A stretch of 64,000 nt of DNA, from assembly GCA_004794655.1 (NCBI GenBank), contig SMMW01000080.1, positions 2,194,501 through 2,258,500 of the forward strand, given 5' to 3'. The stretch's first letter is position 1. Each line of letters starts with the position of its first letter. Shown here piece after piece: positions 36,941-49,158 of the stretch. The notes beneath the pieces were generated by a model. It searched no databases. It was not told where the DNA came from and saw only the letters and a list, made by a program, of their open reading frames with translations. The position numbers and the translations under genes were made by a program. Source of the DNA: Marisa cornuarietis (Eukaryota; Mollusca; Gastropoda; Architaenioglossa; Ampullariidae).

Positions 36941-38483
36941 CATTGACAGCTCATCTAAGACTGAGCAGATGGACTGCGGATGGCACAAATGATATTTGTC
37001 CCAGACACAGTAAAAAAGCTCAAAGCAAACTTGGTCCGAAGCTAGCATTTACATAACTTCTTTTACATTCTAGTCATCCGAGTAGATGATGAAGAGAGTC
37101 TACTAACTAGTTCACTGACTGACTGATTGACTAACATAAGGACTGAAAGACGGACGAATGTTAATTCAAAAGTTTGATATGTTAGTGAATTCACATATCA
37201 TCAAAACATATATATATATATATATGTGTGTATTATACAAAACAGTAACTGATTTGTCAGGTCCGCAACACGTCAGTGCAGGTTCATTCCGAACAGATTT
37301 TCTGTAAAATGGGAAAGCCCTTGACAAGCTGATGTTGAGTCGACTAAGAATATCTTCTTTTCGCTCTTTCTCTCTTTGTATGCTTGTCTTTCTCTCTCTC
37401 TCTCTCTCTCTTTCGAGAAAATACGATACAATATTCTTAAATGTCTTTTAGCCCAGTTTCACAGGGGGTACAACATAATAACACAAAATGTATGATGCAG
37501 ATAATTAGTGTGCTTATCACTAGACTTTCATTTAGGCGTGTGAACATACGGTATAGATACAGGTATTCATCAATCCATTAATTAACAGTATAATCATGTA
37601 CATTATACACAGGTACAAACACTAATGGTCATTAAACCCTCAGTTTCACTTCATCATGTAATCAACTCTTCTGGAAGAAAAAAGTTGATTGCATGATGTA
37701 TATGGCGAGTAATAAAAAATAAATAAATAAATAAGTCAGAGATGTGACCTTTGATGAATAAGTCTTATGACGGAATGCAAAACAAACTTGCCGTAAAAGT
37801 AAGAGGGGAAAATTTGATTTTCAGTAGTATCTTGTTGCTCTAACACAGATGTGCAGCTTCCATGGTTTTATCGAGGTTTGATTATCAGAAGCAAGTTAGT
37901 TAAGTGAGTTACAGAACAGTTGTGGTGCAACGAAGTTGTCACACAAGCCACTGGTGAGACCAGATCTCATTGCGACCTTTGTCCTGTTTCGCCAGAACTA
38001 ATATTTTGTACATTTCTTACGAGCAGTCTTATATCTAGCAATTTCTGCAAGTCAATAAAGCAAGGTTCATATTAGAAAATTTTTGTCAATTTTTCTCTAC
38101 AAATTATTCTTCTGTGATTGTACATTTCTACGTGGCAATCTGGCATCTTACATGCCAAATAATACATAATTTGACAATCATTTTCGAAAGAAAATTAGCG
38201 TTTGGTTATAAAGTGACTTACAGCAAACAAAAAAAAAACTGTCTCAAATTGTGTTCCTTTCTACTTTCATTAGTAACGTGGTGTGAAAGATAGTGGGGGA
38301 GGTTAAGGACGATGACATACGAGTGATGAAGAAAACAGTGGCAAGGGGAGTGTTGCGTTATGGTCCCGCTATCAGGCATGATTAGATGATGGTGACGACA
38401 ATAAAGACGCTGATATTGGTGATAAGCATATTAGATACTAATACAACGATTGATTGATTGATTGATTGTGCGTATTTTTCCAG
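36367..38483. other. Region upstream of IAP gene B, with microsatellites
   Basis: It contains (CA)n at 36889-36940, TA runs at about 37210-37225 and CT runs at about 37390-37415. A 5' UTR exon for gene B is expected here or upstream, because an acceptor immediately precedes its ATG, but it could not be placed. A GATT run lies just before that acceptor. Confidence 0.4.
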
Positions 38484-38498
38484 ATATGCTTAATAGAA

Positions 38499-41400
38499 AT
38501 GACACCTTCAAGGAGACCTTTGACCTGTGTTCTCATTTTCCTGCTTTTGGCGTGTCTAAGTCACGTGTCCTGTGGACATATGAGCCTGTCACTCCAAGCT
38601 GTCAGTCTTCCTCACCAGGAAGAATCCATAGCAGAAAATCTGTTACTACCAGCGTGTTTTGCGCACTCACTCCACCTGCATGAAAACACATCCGACTCCA
38701 AGAAGACTAAGGACAACACTGCGCAAGTGCATTTCTCGTCAGCCTACAGTAAAAGATTGTTTAACTCCTTTCACACGGCAACACGACTAGTAAACACAAG
38801 CAGTCCCAGACCTTGTGGAGCCAGTGACCAACGACATCTCCAAAACTCAACCCTCCTCGATGACCTGTTTCCCAACGCAACCTTCCTGGTCGACACATTT
38901 GCCTTCCATGCACCACCAGTCACCACACGCGATGCCAAGTTCAACAGTCGTCAAACAAACTTATCATATCATTACACACCACACTGTACGATCTCTGATT
39001 TAGAAAATGAGCTGTACAAGGAAGTGTGCACGTGCCCAGTTAGAGATAACATGGACGTAGACCTTTCAAGTACTCATGCTCACTGTAACCAGATTGAAGA
39101 AGCTCTCCATTGCCAAGAAAAAGGAACACTAAATTTCAAAGACTGCCTACCATCTGTAGAAGTTCTTCTAATATTACTACATCTTCGAAATGAAAAGTCA
39201 ATAAAACATAGGCTAAAATCTATGTTTTTATCCCTGGCTAAAAGATTAACTGAAGACGAATACTTAAAATATCATCAGTCTGAGTTTATGGAAAGTAAAC
39301 AGAAAAATCAGTTTCCGGGTACTGACTGTGTAAAATCTTTTGTTTCAAGGTTTTTCCAGAAACGCCTCAAGTTTAATAGCTACAAAAATGTAATTCCGGT
39401 ATTGTTTTGTAATAAAAATAATAATGTTTCTTGTGTAAAAAGTATCGCAGACAGCATAAACGAGACTCCAATAAGCACAGATTTAAGTCGATTTTGGAGA
39501 CTAGATTTTTGCCAATACTCGCAGCCTAAGCAGGTATATACTGTCTTTCCGGCAACCGTCAACAGTTCCATGGTTTCTGAACTGGGCCGCCTTGGTTCTC
39601 TTGCTTCACTTCCTTCATCTTGTTCTGCGTTCCGGATCCCTCTGGCCAAGGCAGGATTCTACTACGACACCAGCAACACCAAGAGAAACCCCGACAACCA
39701 GCATGAACTGGTCTGTTTTTCGTGCAACGTTACCTGCAGCAGGTGGGACACAGGTGAGAGTCCTGCAGAAATCCATCGGTGGTTGTCCCCAAATTGCGCA
39801 CACGTGAAGACTCTTTTTCCGGGTTCTTCTGGAACTTTCTCATCTATGTCATCTGGAATAGGAAGCTCCATTTCATCCTCGTACACTTCTGATGTCACAT
39901 TCGCAAGAAGTAGCAGCTCGCTGTCGTCAATCTCTTCAAGATCCGAGTCTTTTCAGGAAACAAGCGATTCTTTGTCACTACCTTCGGGGCGGACCTCTGA
40001 CAACAACAGCAGGTAGACTGTGATGTCGGACATTATTATTTTTGCTTTATTTATTTTACTGGTGGGTAGGGCAATGGCTTTTGCTTAATACTAGTTATTG
40101 TCTATGAGCTGCCATAGATGGTGTCTAATAAGGTCGACTTGAAAGATAAAGAGAAAGTTTCAAGTTCAAGCTTCCCTTGCGCCAGTGACTAAAATTGCCA
40201 GCTGCCTACCTCCCATAATGCACCTAATTTATTAGAGAAGATGAAGGATGGTGGCTAGCCACGCCTCTCACAAACCGTCATCTATACACAAACAACCACT
40301 TACTGTACTGACTCTACGGTCACGATGGATATGGAAATGTTTCCTTTTACTTTACTGAATAGTATCTACACCGGACATAAGCTTAGTTAACGAGAACTTT
40401 CGTATTACCAAAAGTATTGTAATGATTGTTTGCTCACTGGTATGGTATCATGTTCAGATGTAAGCAGCACTTTTTATAGTTTCCTGATGCAGATATTTCC
40501 GTTATGAAAGCAAGAGAAAAGAAGCATCAATGTCTAGTAAGACAAAGTCTCTAGGACTGCAAAAACTTGAACGTCCTGTTTCAGCTTTAGCGACCTGGCT
40601 ACAGACTGTGCGGCCATTGCCCCGACTTCGCGCCCACAAAGCACCATTGTGACGTATACCAGCAACGTAGCAGCAGGATGTCAAAGGTCAGAAGGCCAGC
40701 GACACGCAGGCGATTATCTGAATGACAGGCCTATCTTATCCATGGACATCGCCGTCTACCCGCAATTCTCGACCAGCCAGTCTCGGCTAACCACCTACCG
40801 GAACTGGCCGCTAACGCACTTCTTTGACCCTCAGACGCTGGTCACGCTGGGATTCTTCTATGCAGGTCAGTGACGTCACCTTATGGTGAACACACGCACA
40901 TCCGGGCACCTGTGTATTTTCATCACGTGACGCCAGCCTGGTAAAGAAGATGGCAAGGATGGCTTTCTCCTGACGTTTCTTCAACAGACCTTTGTTCACA
41001 TCAGCTTTAAATTTTCTCCCATGTTGATAAAATGGGTCAACGTCCTTTGATATAATGATAACAAAACTGTTGTCACAATGTCGACTGTTTGAAATATTGT
41101 ACTTCATCCGATGGTATGATCCAAGGAATCTAGTGAACTCCCGGATACTATATTCAATACAAACTCAGCTGCTGTTTAAGAAATAAGAAATAAAAAGTCT
41201 ATCTCTCCAGCCCCGACTTTCACCACACTTAAAGAATGAATTTCCTTCAAATTTTACCCAGTTATAGGTAATAATAATACATACTTAATATCGCAAAACA
41301 CGCCTTTCGCTCTGCATTTGTGTTTGATAAATAGGGGTGAGGTAACATGTTGAGACTGTAATTTAAGACAAGGAAAAACATTTGAATAAAAAGCAAAAAA

Positions 41401-42497
41401 AAAAGAGAAAGAAAAAGAAAAAGAAAAACAAAAAAGTGAAGAAAAGAACAAAACTAAAAAAACAAAAATACAACACAAAAACAAAAAGACAAAATAAGAA
41501 AAATGTGAAAAAGTATTAAAAACTATCAAAAAAAAAAAAAAAAAAAAAGAAGAGTAAAGAATAAAACAGAAAAGATAAAAAAAAAAGATAAAAACAAAGG
41601 AGAAAAAAAACCCAAAATGAAAACAGAAGCAACCACTGACGGACAGAACATAAACGTGCTTATGCTTGCAGGTTATGCAGACTGCATACGATGCTTCTAC
41701 TGTGGTGTTGGCCTGAAATCTTGGGAGCCTGGTGATGACGTCACAGAAGAGCACATCCGGTGGCGCCCCCATTGCGGATTTACCTTAGCTACCAGAGGGA
41801 GACGATTTGTGGAGAACGTCCTCGCACGAATACAGGTCAGTACTGCTGAAAGCCGAGTGAGGTGTCGTCAACAAAATGGCTGCCATCGTCGTTATCGTCG
41901 GTGTTCTCGTTGCCAAACGTATGACCATCACCACGAGCAAAAGCGACCAGATCGTCAGTCTGCTCATTAGAGCAAAACCGTTATAGTGGGTATCGCTTTC
42001 ATAATAATTGAAGTCGGTGTGTGAAGACTTGGATTATCAATGTTAAATTTCAAAAAAATCTCTATCTTTGAAATAAAACATATAAATAAAATTAAACTTC
42101 GTAGAGAACGTCGTTTTAAGTGGAGAAAGAATATAAAACAATGAGAACAATAAAGTTACAGCAACAATAGTAATGTGTCATCAACGTCTTTTAGTAACAG
42201 CACTAACTCAGCATTAAAAATTAAATCCTGTTTTTTTTTATAAATATTTCCTGCTGGCAAACCTCTTTTAATCTTTATTTCAATTGCACTCCAGAGCAAG
42301 AGCGCTCTTCATGTTTACACAAAATGTCGTGTTTTTACCCCGGCTTTATGTGCTGTTCAATCGGAAAGATTAAGATGCGACTAAGCCAAAAATTTCCTTG
42401 CCTGTTATATTAGAGTGTGACTAATATACTAGACCGGTTTGACTAGGCAATAATGAGCTTCATAGAAAAATGACAGAGAAACACGCAATTGTAGAGG

Positions 42498-42566
<69 letters not shown>

Positions 42567-44806
42567 CTCGAACAGATTTTGTTTATATATTATGGTGGTG
42601 GCAGACAATTGAGACACTTTTGGAAAAAGAAACAATTCCCCGGGCTCAAAATATTTTATGGGACATTTCCAGTTAAGCTTTAAAACGTTAGAGAATCTTT
42701 CAACAGTCATCATTTTAGGAACACTTTTTAAGAACACATTCTAGTCCGAATATAGAGCTCTTTAAAGTTTTCTCTCCAAAGTGTTAATGATACGAACATA
42801 AATTTGTAGGTCGCAGAGATGTCAGGAAATGAGGTCGTTGACACAACCCCCGAAAGACAAGAACCTCCTCTTCCTCTGGGAAACCAGTTGACGGCACCGA
42901 CCAACAGGAGTTCGCCAGCTCGTGCTGATTATTCCAGCAGAGCATCCCCGACTCTCTCCAACAATTATTCCAGTAGAACATCACCAACGTATGCCAACAG
43001 CACCAGCGTTTCATCTTCCAATTCATCCGGTGCTATAGGAAGTGCGGCAAGCAGTCTACCCTCGGCAATTTTGCAGAAGGTTCGAGACATGGGCTTCCCT
43101 AGCGACCTCGTGGACACGGCCTTAACTGGGGTTGAATTAACAGGTGGGTCAAAGGTTATTAGATCGCAAAAGCTCGTTGAAGGGATCTTGCCGGTTAAAG
43201 CAATATTCAAAGCAGCTGATTCAAAAGTAGATGCAGGTAAAAAGTCCCGTGGTCTTATCTGATTTTTTTTAGCACAGTTGACCCTTCAGACACAAGCATG
43301 TAAATAAATCGTACGCTTTCGGGATTATTTTATTCAACAATGTCTTTATGGACAATCGTAGAGCTATGCACCAGCCTGCTAGTATGGGTGTATAAAACAT
43401 TCTTGTCTCGACAATATACGATGTTGCTGACTAATAGAAATGTGTGTACAAATGTTTAGCTACTTAAGAGCTACTTTTGAATGATTGAAAAGTGAACATT
43501 TTGATTGGCATGTTTGTAGGCTGTCGATCCTTCAGTAACTTAGTTACAGATCTTTGATTTCTGGATATATGTAGACTGGACCTAACATGTTGTGAGATGT
43601 TGTAGATTTGGTACAACAGTAACAATTTATATTTTATTCTTTTATATGAGATCTCTTTGGTTTTGTTTACGAAGAAGAGATAAACCTCGTTAAATTTTGT
43701 AGTAGTTGGACTGTAGATCCTGTTTTTATATAAATATAAACGTATTAAGATTTATTTTTGTTTAATTGGAATATTTTCCTGCTAGGAAAACAAAAGTGAC
43801 ACTGAAATCACACTTTGCGTTGACATGAGCCTATGAGTGTGTGTTGTAGGTATTCTAGCCACAGATATAAGTCTGTGAGTGTGTGTTGTAGGTATTCTAG
43901 CCACAGATATAAGTCTGTGAGTGTGTGTTGTAGGTATTCTAGCCACAGATATAAGTCTGTGAGTGTGTGTTGTAGGTATTCTAGCCACAGATATAAGTCT
44001 GTGAGTGTGTGTTGTAGGTATTCTAGCCACAGATATAAGTCTGTGAGTGTGTGTTGTAGGTATTCTAGCCACAGATATAAGTCTGTGAGTGTGTGTTGTA
44101 GGTATTCTAGCCACAGATATAAGTCTGTGAGTGTGTGTTGTAGGTATTCTAGCCACAGATATAAGTCTGTGAGTGTGTGTTGTAGGTATTCTAGCCGCAG
44201 ATATAAGTCTGTGAGTGTGTGTTGTAGGTATTCCAGACGTGGACATGGAAACTCTAGTGGAAAGAATTGTCGAACTGCAGCAGAGAGGTGAGTCAAACTC
44301 ACCTCAGGGGAAAGATGAAGGGCGCCCAGACCTGCAGACTGACGGAGGTAAGGGGGGACAGAGTGAAATGAGTGAACAGCCTTTCCACCTCCTTTCCCTC
44401 TCTTTTCGTCCTACCCTTTCTTACTTACTCTCATTTTCTGTCTTCCTCTCTTAGTGTAGGTGTGACTGATGATTATAATGATCACGATGATGGCAAAAGA
44501 AGAAACAGAATAGGAAGATAAAGTGAAGGTGGAGGACATAAGTTTGGATGTATAAAGAAACCCATCTGTCTTTCTTTAGACGCTTCACTTGTCAGCGGAG
44601 AAATGAACAGAATTCGTCGACTGCGGGAGGAGAACGCCCGCCTGAAGACCAGACGACTGTGTCGCACGTGCAAGACAGCGGTGGTTGGCATGATTTTCTT
44701 GCCATGTGCTCACGTGGTCAGCTGTACCGAGTGCGGACCCAAGACTCGCCACTGTACCCTCTGTAATGAGCTTATTCGCGCCACAGCTAATGTCTTCCTC
44801 AGCTAA
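38499..44806 (+). CDS. IAP gene B: BIR-BIR-UBA-RING inhibitor of apoptosis with signal-peptide-like N-terminal extension
   Basis: Exons: 38499-40012, 40591-40865, 41672-41835, 42810-43143, 44228-44347 and 44580-44806 (TAA); the sum is 877 aa in frame. It has the same six-exon plan and phases as gene A. The N-terminus MTPSRRPLTCVLIFLLLACL then SHVSCG has basic, hydrophobic and small-residue parts as in a secretory signal peptide, and several N-glycosylation sequons follow. BIR1 (CFSC, EIH, NC) and BIR2 (CFYC, EEHIRW, HC) keep CX2CX16HX6C. The UBA reads RDMGFPSDLVDTAL; the RING reads CRTC, PCAH, SCTEC, HCTLC. Conserved motifs PVRDNMD, ILLHLR, DLSRFWRLDF and VYTVFPATV link its extension to gene A. 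The role is probably caspase control and ubiquitin ligation; whether the extension sends it to membranes is unknown. Confidence 0.93.
41390..41612 (+). repeat. A-rich tract with poly(A) in intron 2 of IAP gene B
   Basis: About 220 nt are almost pure A with scattered G/C, including an uninterrupted run near 41529-41548. It lies within about 60 nt of the BIR2 exon acceptor at 41671, where a pyrimidine-rich tract would be usual. The equivalent intron of gene A lacks it. Confidence 0.9.
42507..42562 (+). repeat. (CA)n microsatellite in intron 3 of IAP gene B
   Basis: A CA run of about 28 units, preceded by GCGCGCG. Confidence 0.95.
43831..44230 (+). repeat. 42-bp minisatellite that repeats the exon 5 splice acceptor of IAP gene B
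   Basis: Nine near-identical 42-bp units are spaced exactly 42 bp, with TTGTAG|GTATTC cores from 43849 to 44185. A tenth core at 44227 is the true intron/exon boundary of exon 5. Each unit therefore carries a copy of the acceptor plus the first bases of the exon. Used in the coding frame, a unit reads GILATDISL and then a stop. Confidence 0.95.
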
Positions 44807-45210
44807 ATTAGCATCGCAGATATTAATTTCAAGGCAAATATTCGAAATATGCGAAACTGGATTAACAATTCTCCTCACCTGTTCCACACTTCTTTCTCTT
44901 CTAGAGGCTATATATATATATATATTGTAGCATGAAATGTCTTTAAGTTCTATCAATATCAGTCTGTAGTGGAGTCCTAAACACATTTTCCAATCAATCC
45001 CATTTTTTTCATTTTATTTCTATTGATGTGTTGATTCATTCTAAGCACTTAAACTCATGCTATGTGCAATCGTATTTCTGTGATAAATTGACTCTTGTAA
45101 TCTCTACCGCTGCCAGTTATTCTTTTTCAAGCGTCATCCATATAGATGCCTAAATTTCAAAAGTTGTTGTGGACATAGCTGCCCTACAACAACTGCATTT
45201 ATTCACGTGG

Positions 45211-45216
45211 AATAAA
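45211..45216 (+). terminator. Candidate poly(A) signal of IAP gene B
   Basis: AATAAA lies 405 nt after the stop codon, a reasonable 3' UTR length. No equivalent sits at this distance in gene A. Confidence 0.5.
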
Positions 45217-45419
45217 GGTGATTTTCTATCAAGCAACTCGATGTATACGTGTTTTTATTTTTAAAAAAGTTTGTGCCATATAAGAAAAATTAGTTTTTAC
45301 GAGCAAAGCAAATACAACGGCAAATGTTTATATATTAAAGATTACAAAAGCTTTTGTAATAAGTCAGATACTGTTTACAATTAATAATGAGTAGGCATAT
45401 ATATAATGTATATTATAAG

Positions 45420-45454
<35 letters not shown>

Positions 45455-47210
45455 AAGCACACACGAGTTTAAATGGATAATTTGTTTCTCTTTCTATGTA
45501 TATTAATATTATGTCAGTGTGATGCAGCATCTGTGTATACTGTTTAAAATAATAGTATTTGTCGGGTGTAGTATGTCAACACATGCGCTCTTCGAGATGT
45601 ATACTGATTAGTTTCATTATGAATATTAAATATATTAATGTATTTACTATATAATATGATATAGTGTAAAATAATGTGTCATAAAAATAGTATATTTTCA
45701 GTATATCTATTGTTTTGTGTGTTAACAAGAGAGAAAGAGGAAGAAAATTCAAGTAGAAAGGACTTAGGTACAAACAACTGAGATCAATGTACGTGCCAAA
45801 GAATAAAGGCGCAGTGACACAAAAATATATTAAGCCTGTTTTACACTCCTAGACACACACAACACTACAGTCAGAGGGCATACAGAAGCAAATAACTGTG
45901 TTTTTACAATATTTACCACATTTCTTTTCTATGCTCAAACCCCGACAGACCTTTGCACTTTTTTCATGAATAAAGTATTTTGTATTAGCCAGTGATTACG
46001 ATGGAAGCTACGATGGACATTCGACTTTTGGTTACATGGATTTAATATCTTGTAAGAATGCAAATCTTGTAAAATTGCTGGAAACGACCTCAACTGTGCA
46101 GGTCCTCCGATGAAGTCGATGTACAAAAGAAAGTTTGCTTGTCGATGTGCAGAGATGCAAACAAGAGCAACTTCTTGTACCCTCGCTACTCCTGGCACGT
46201 GACAAAGGGTCATAACCTCAGGGTTTCCTAAAAATTATCTTACGCTACCCACTACCCTACTTTGTCTTAAAAAGTCAAGATACGGTAATAAATCTCGTAC
46301 CCAATACTATGATTCTATAAGCTTCTCAACTGCTTTGTTTGTCCACCTGATCCAAGTGTTGTTAAGAGATTTATTGCGTAGAGGGCACTGCGTTCGTTTG
46401 GAACGTGCGTGAAAAAAGAAGACTTTGTATTTACATTTTTTGCATGTTATATACGTACTCCATCCAAATTCGTATATATATATATATATCTATCTATTTC
46501 ATACTTGTGTAAAATATTCTTTATGATAATATCTATAATAACTGCGTATGTATTAAAATTATAACATCTTGAAATAATTACATATATGTTAAAGTAATAC
46601 CTATAGTAATGAATATGTAAGAAAATAGTATATAGACTCGTTAGATAGGTATGTAAATTAATAATATTAATAGTAATAATCCTGTATGTTTTTGAGCTAG
46701 AGCTTCTTAACACTTTTTTTGTGTTTAGCATGTTGTATATGAAGTGAGCTTTAGTAATAAATTAACAGACTTGTGTGATTTTATCCAAACGAAATTTTAA
46801 TTATTATTTAATGAGTTTTGTATGAGCGTGCATGCAGACGTACCCGGTTCTCTTCCTGGTCTGTCCCTTCGTCCCCAACCCGCCCCAGCCACCCACTACC
46901 CCCTCACAGATCGCACACTTGGGGAAATCAGACACACTTCCTGGTTTATTAAACCTCACGGTACCCACGTTCGTGAAGGGAGTGGATTACATCTACACAC
47001 CACTTCTTCTGAATTGCACTCTCGACTTCTGTGTAAAGAAATGTGAACATCAGATGTCAACCACTCACAGCCTCTCACAAATAAGCGAAACTTTAGTTAA
47101 ACATTATTTCTTTCACGCCCTCACACAGCTACAGCTTCATCGATCTACACACCCTAAAAAAATACTGCCCCGAGAAAAGTGTGATCTCGAACACCTCACT
47201 CCCCAAACAC

Positions 47211-47452
<242 letters not shown>

Positions 47453-48392
47453 TGAGAGAAAGATTTTCCCTACTTGCGAAAACACAAATTCCTGCTCGGT
47501 CTATTTTCCATGTGTGTGCGTGTGTGCTTGCGTGCGTGTGTATGTGTGTGTGTGTGTGTGTGCTTGCGTGTGTGTGTGTGTGCGCTTGCGTGTGTGTTTG
47601 TGTGTTTGCGTGTTTGAGTACGTGTATGTGTTCAAGTACGAGTATGCGTAAATGTTTTAACTTCATTGCAAGCGTGCACGAGGGTCTACCTGTCCTCCTG
47701 TCTGTCTTTCTCGCATGGTGTCCGTGACTCACTCTCTCACCTTACTGATTCCCCACATCCGCATTCTTTCACGATCTACCTGATGAGTATACATTCCACA
47801 ACAGTTCCGCGCCCTACTTGCTTACAGAACGCAGCGCCCTCCAGTGACGAGATTGATCATCACTTGAGACAAGGAACTGTAACAGGTAGGGTCACGTGTC
47901 CATGCTTCATTTCGGGCATGCTGTTGAACCTGGACAGAGCTTTAGTTGTTGCCTCCATATAGCACACCTGTCTCACCAGCTCATGTCTTCCTGGTTTTCG
48001 TTATCTTTCGTTTCAAGTGGTCGTTTTTCCTGATTTTGTTTTTTAGAGACCACTTCCTGTAATGTCCCTTTGTTATCGTTACATGTTTTGGTTCCGCATT
48101 TAGCAGAGATTGTCTGTGAGGCTGAAAAACTGTGAGGTCAACAGTGCCAAGAAAAGGAGAGGTGAGTGATTTTTATGAGGTGGCAGGCGATGACTGTTTA
48201 TGACATGTCATTGTAAAGGGAAGCATATTTTAGTCGGAACTAGTACACTTCTTCACGGATTTTTCCGACTGTCAACAAACTTTATAAACAGAGCGGGAGT
48301 CCACAGCACCGTGATAACTACCAGTACAGTCGCGAGAAAAAATCTGTCCACTCGGCTCCTTGGTGTACACTCAGGTCTTTAGTTCTCTGTCA

Positions 48393-48394
48393 CT

Positions 48395-48490
<96 letters not shown>

Positions 48491-48491
48491 T
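48393..48491 (+). repeat. (TTTC)n microsatellite, about 25 units
   Basis: About 100 bp of perfect TTTC repeats, roughly 570 bp upstream of the first recognised exon of IAP gene C. Confidence 0.98.
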
Positions 48492-49158
48492 GTAACTTCA
48501 ACAGCTGCTCATCAAAAATCTCTTACGGCAATTTTAACTTCTGTCGACCGCAGCTGTTGTGATGTTAGACAACGAACATAATCTATTTTTCTATGTTATT
48601 ATTCTTGTACTAAATCTTACATATCGTATGTGGGCCTTTTAATCTCAAATTTGTTTGTCCTCTCGAATATAAGCTTTATTTTTACGTGGTACTTTATTCT
48701 AATATCAGTTAAGTCTGATGCACTGCAATATTGTCTATGAACAAGACAAACTTGAGTATTGCTGTTTGGTTACATTGATGACATATTTACAGCTCAGTCA
48801 ACAACAACACGTAGTTTTCTCACAATACAAGTATATGTGGCTGAGCTGTCAAGAGTTAAACGTGTAAAAATGCATCCCAAAGAACAAACTTTTGAATATA
48901 AAGACAGAGACGATTAAAGATACTAAACGGCGACTGATGACTACTTTTATCATCTATAATGATGGTAATGTAGAAGAGGTAGAAAGAAAGTTGAGAAAGT
49001 TGTCAACGTTACTACGATGTAGCTAATGCTCCTAATAGTGTTAATGATTTCCAGATTTCTAAAAGTTTCTGGCTCCCTGCACTAAATATATTGGAGGCGA
49101 CACAACCAGTCTTTCAGAAAACATCTGAGCCATCTGTAGATGTCAACTTCTGGTTACT

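Noticed and set aside
41254..41772. 172-codon minus-strand Phe/Ser-rich frame
   Set aside because: It is the antisense of the A-rich intron tract and of the BIR2 exon of gene B.
43831..44230. CRISPR-like regularly spaced repeats
   Set aside because: The units are directly adjacent tandem copies with no unique spacers, in an animal intron.
43782..44302. Repetitive open frames of 150-164 codons on both strands
   Set aside because: They are by-products of the 42-bp minisatellite, whose period is a multiple of three.
48360..48581. Frame with a long Phe-Leu-Ser repeat
   Set aside because: Translation of the TTTC microsatellite.
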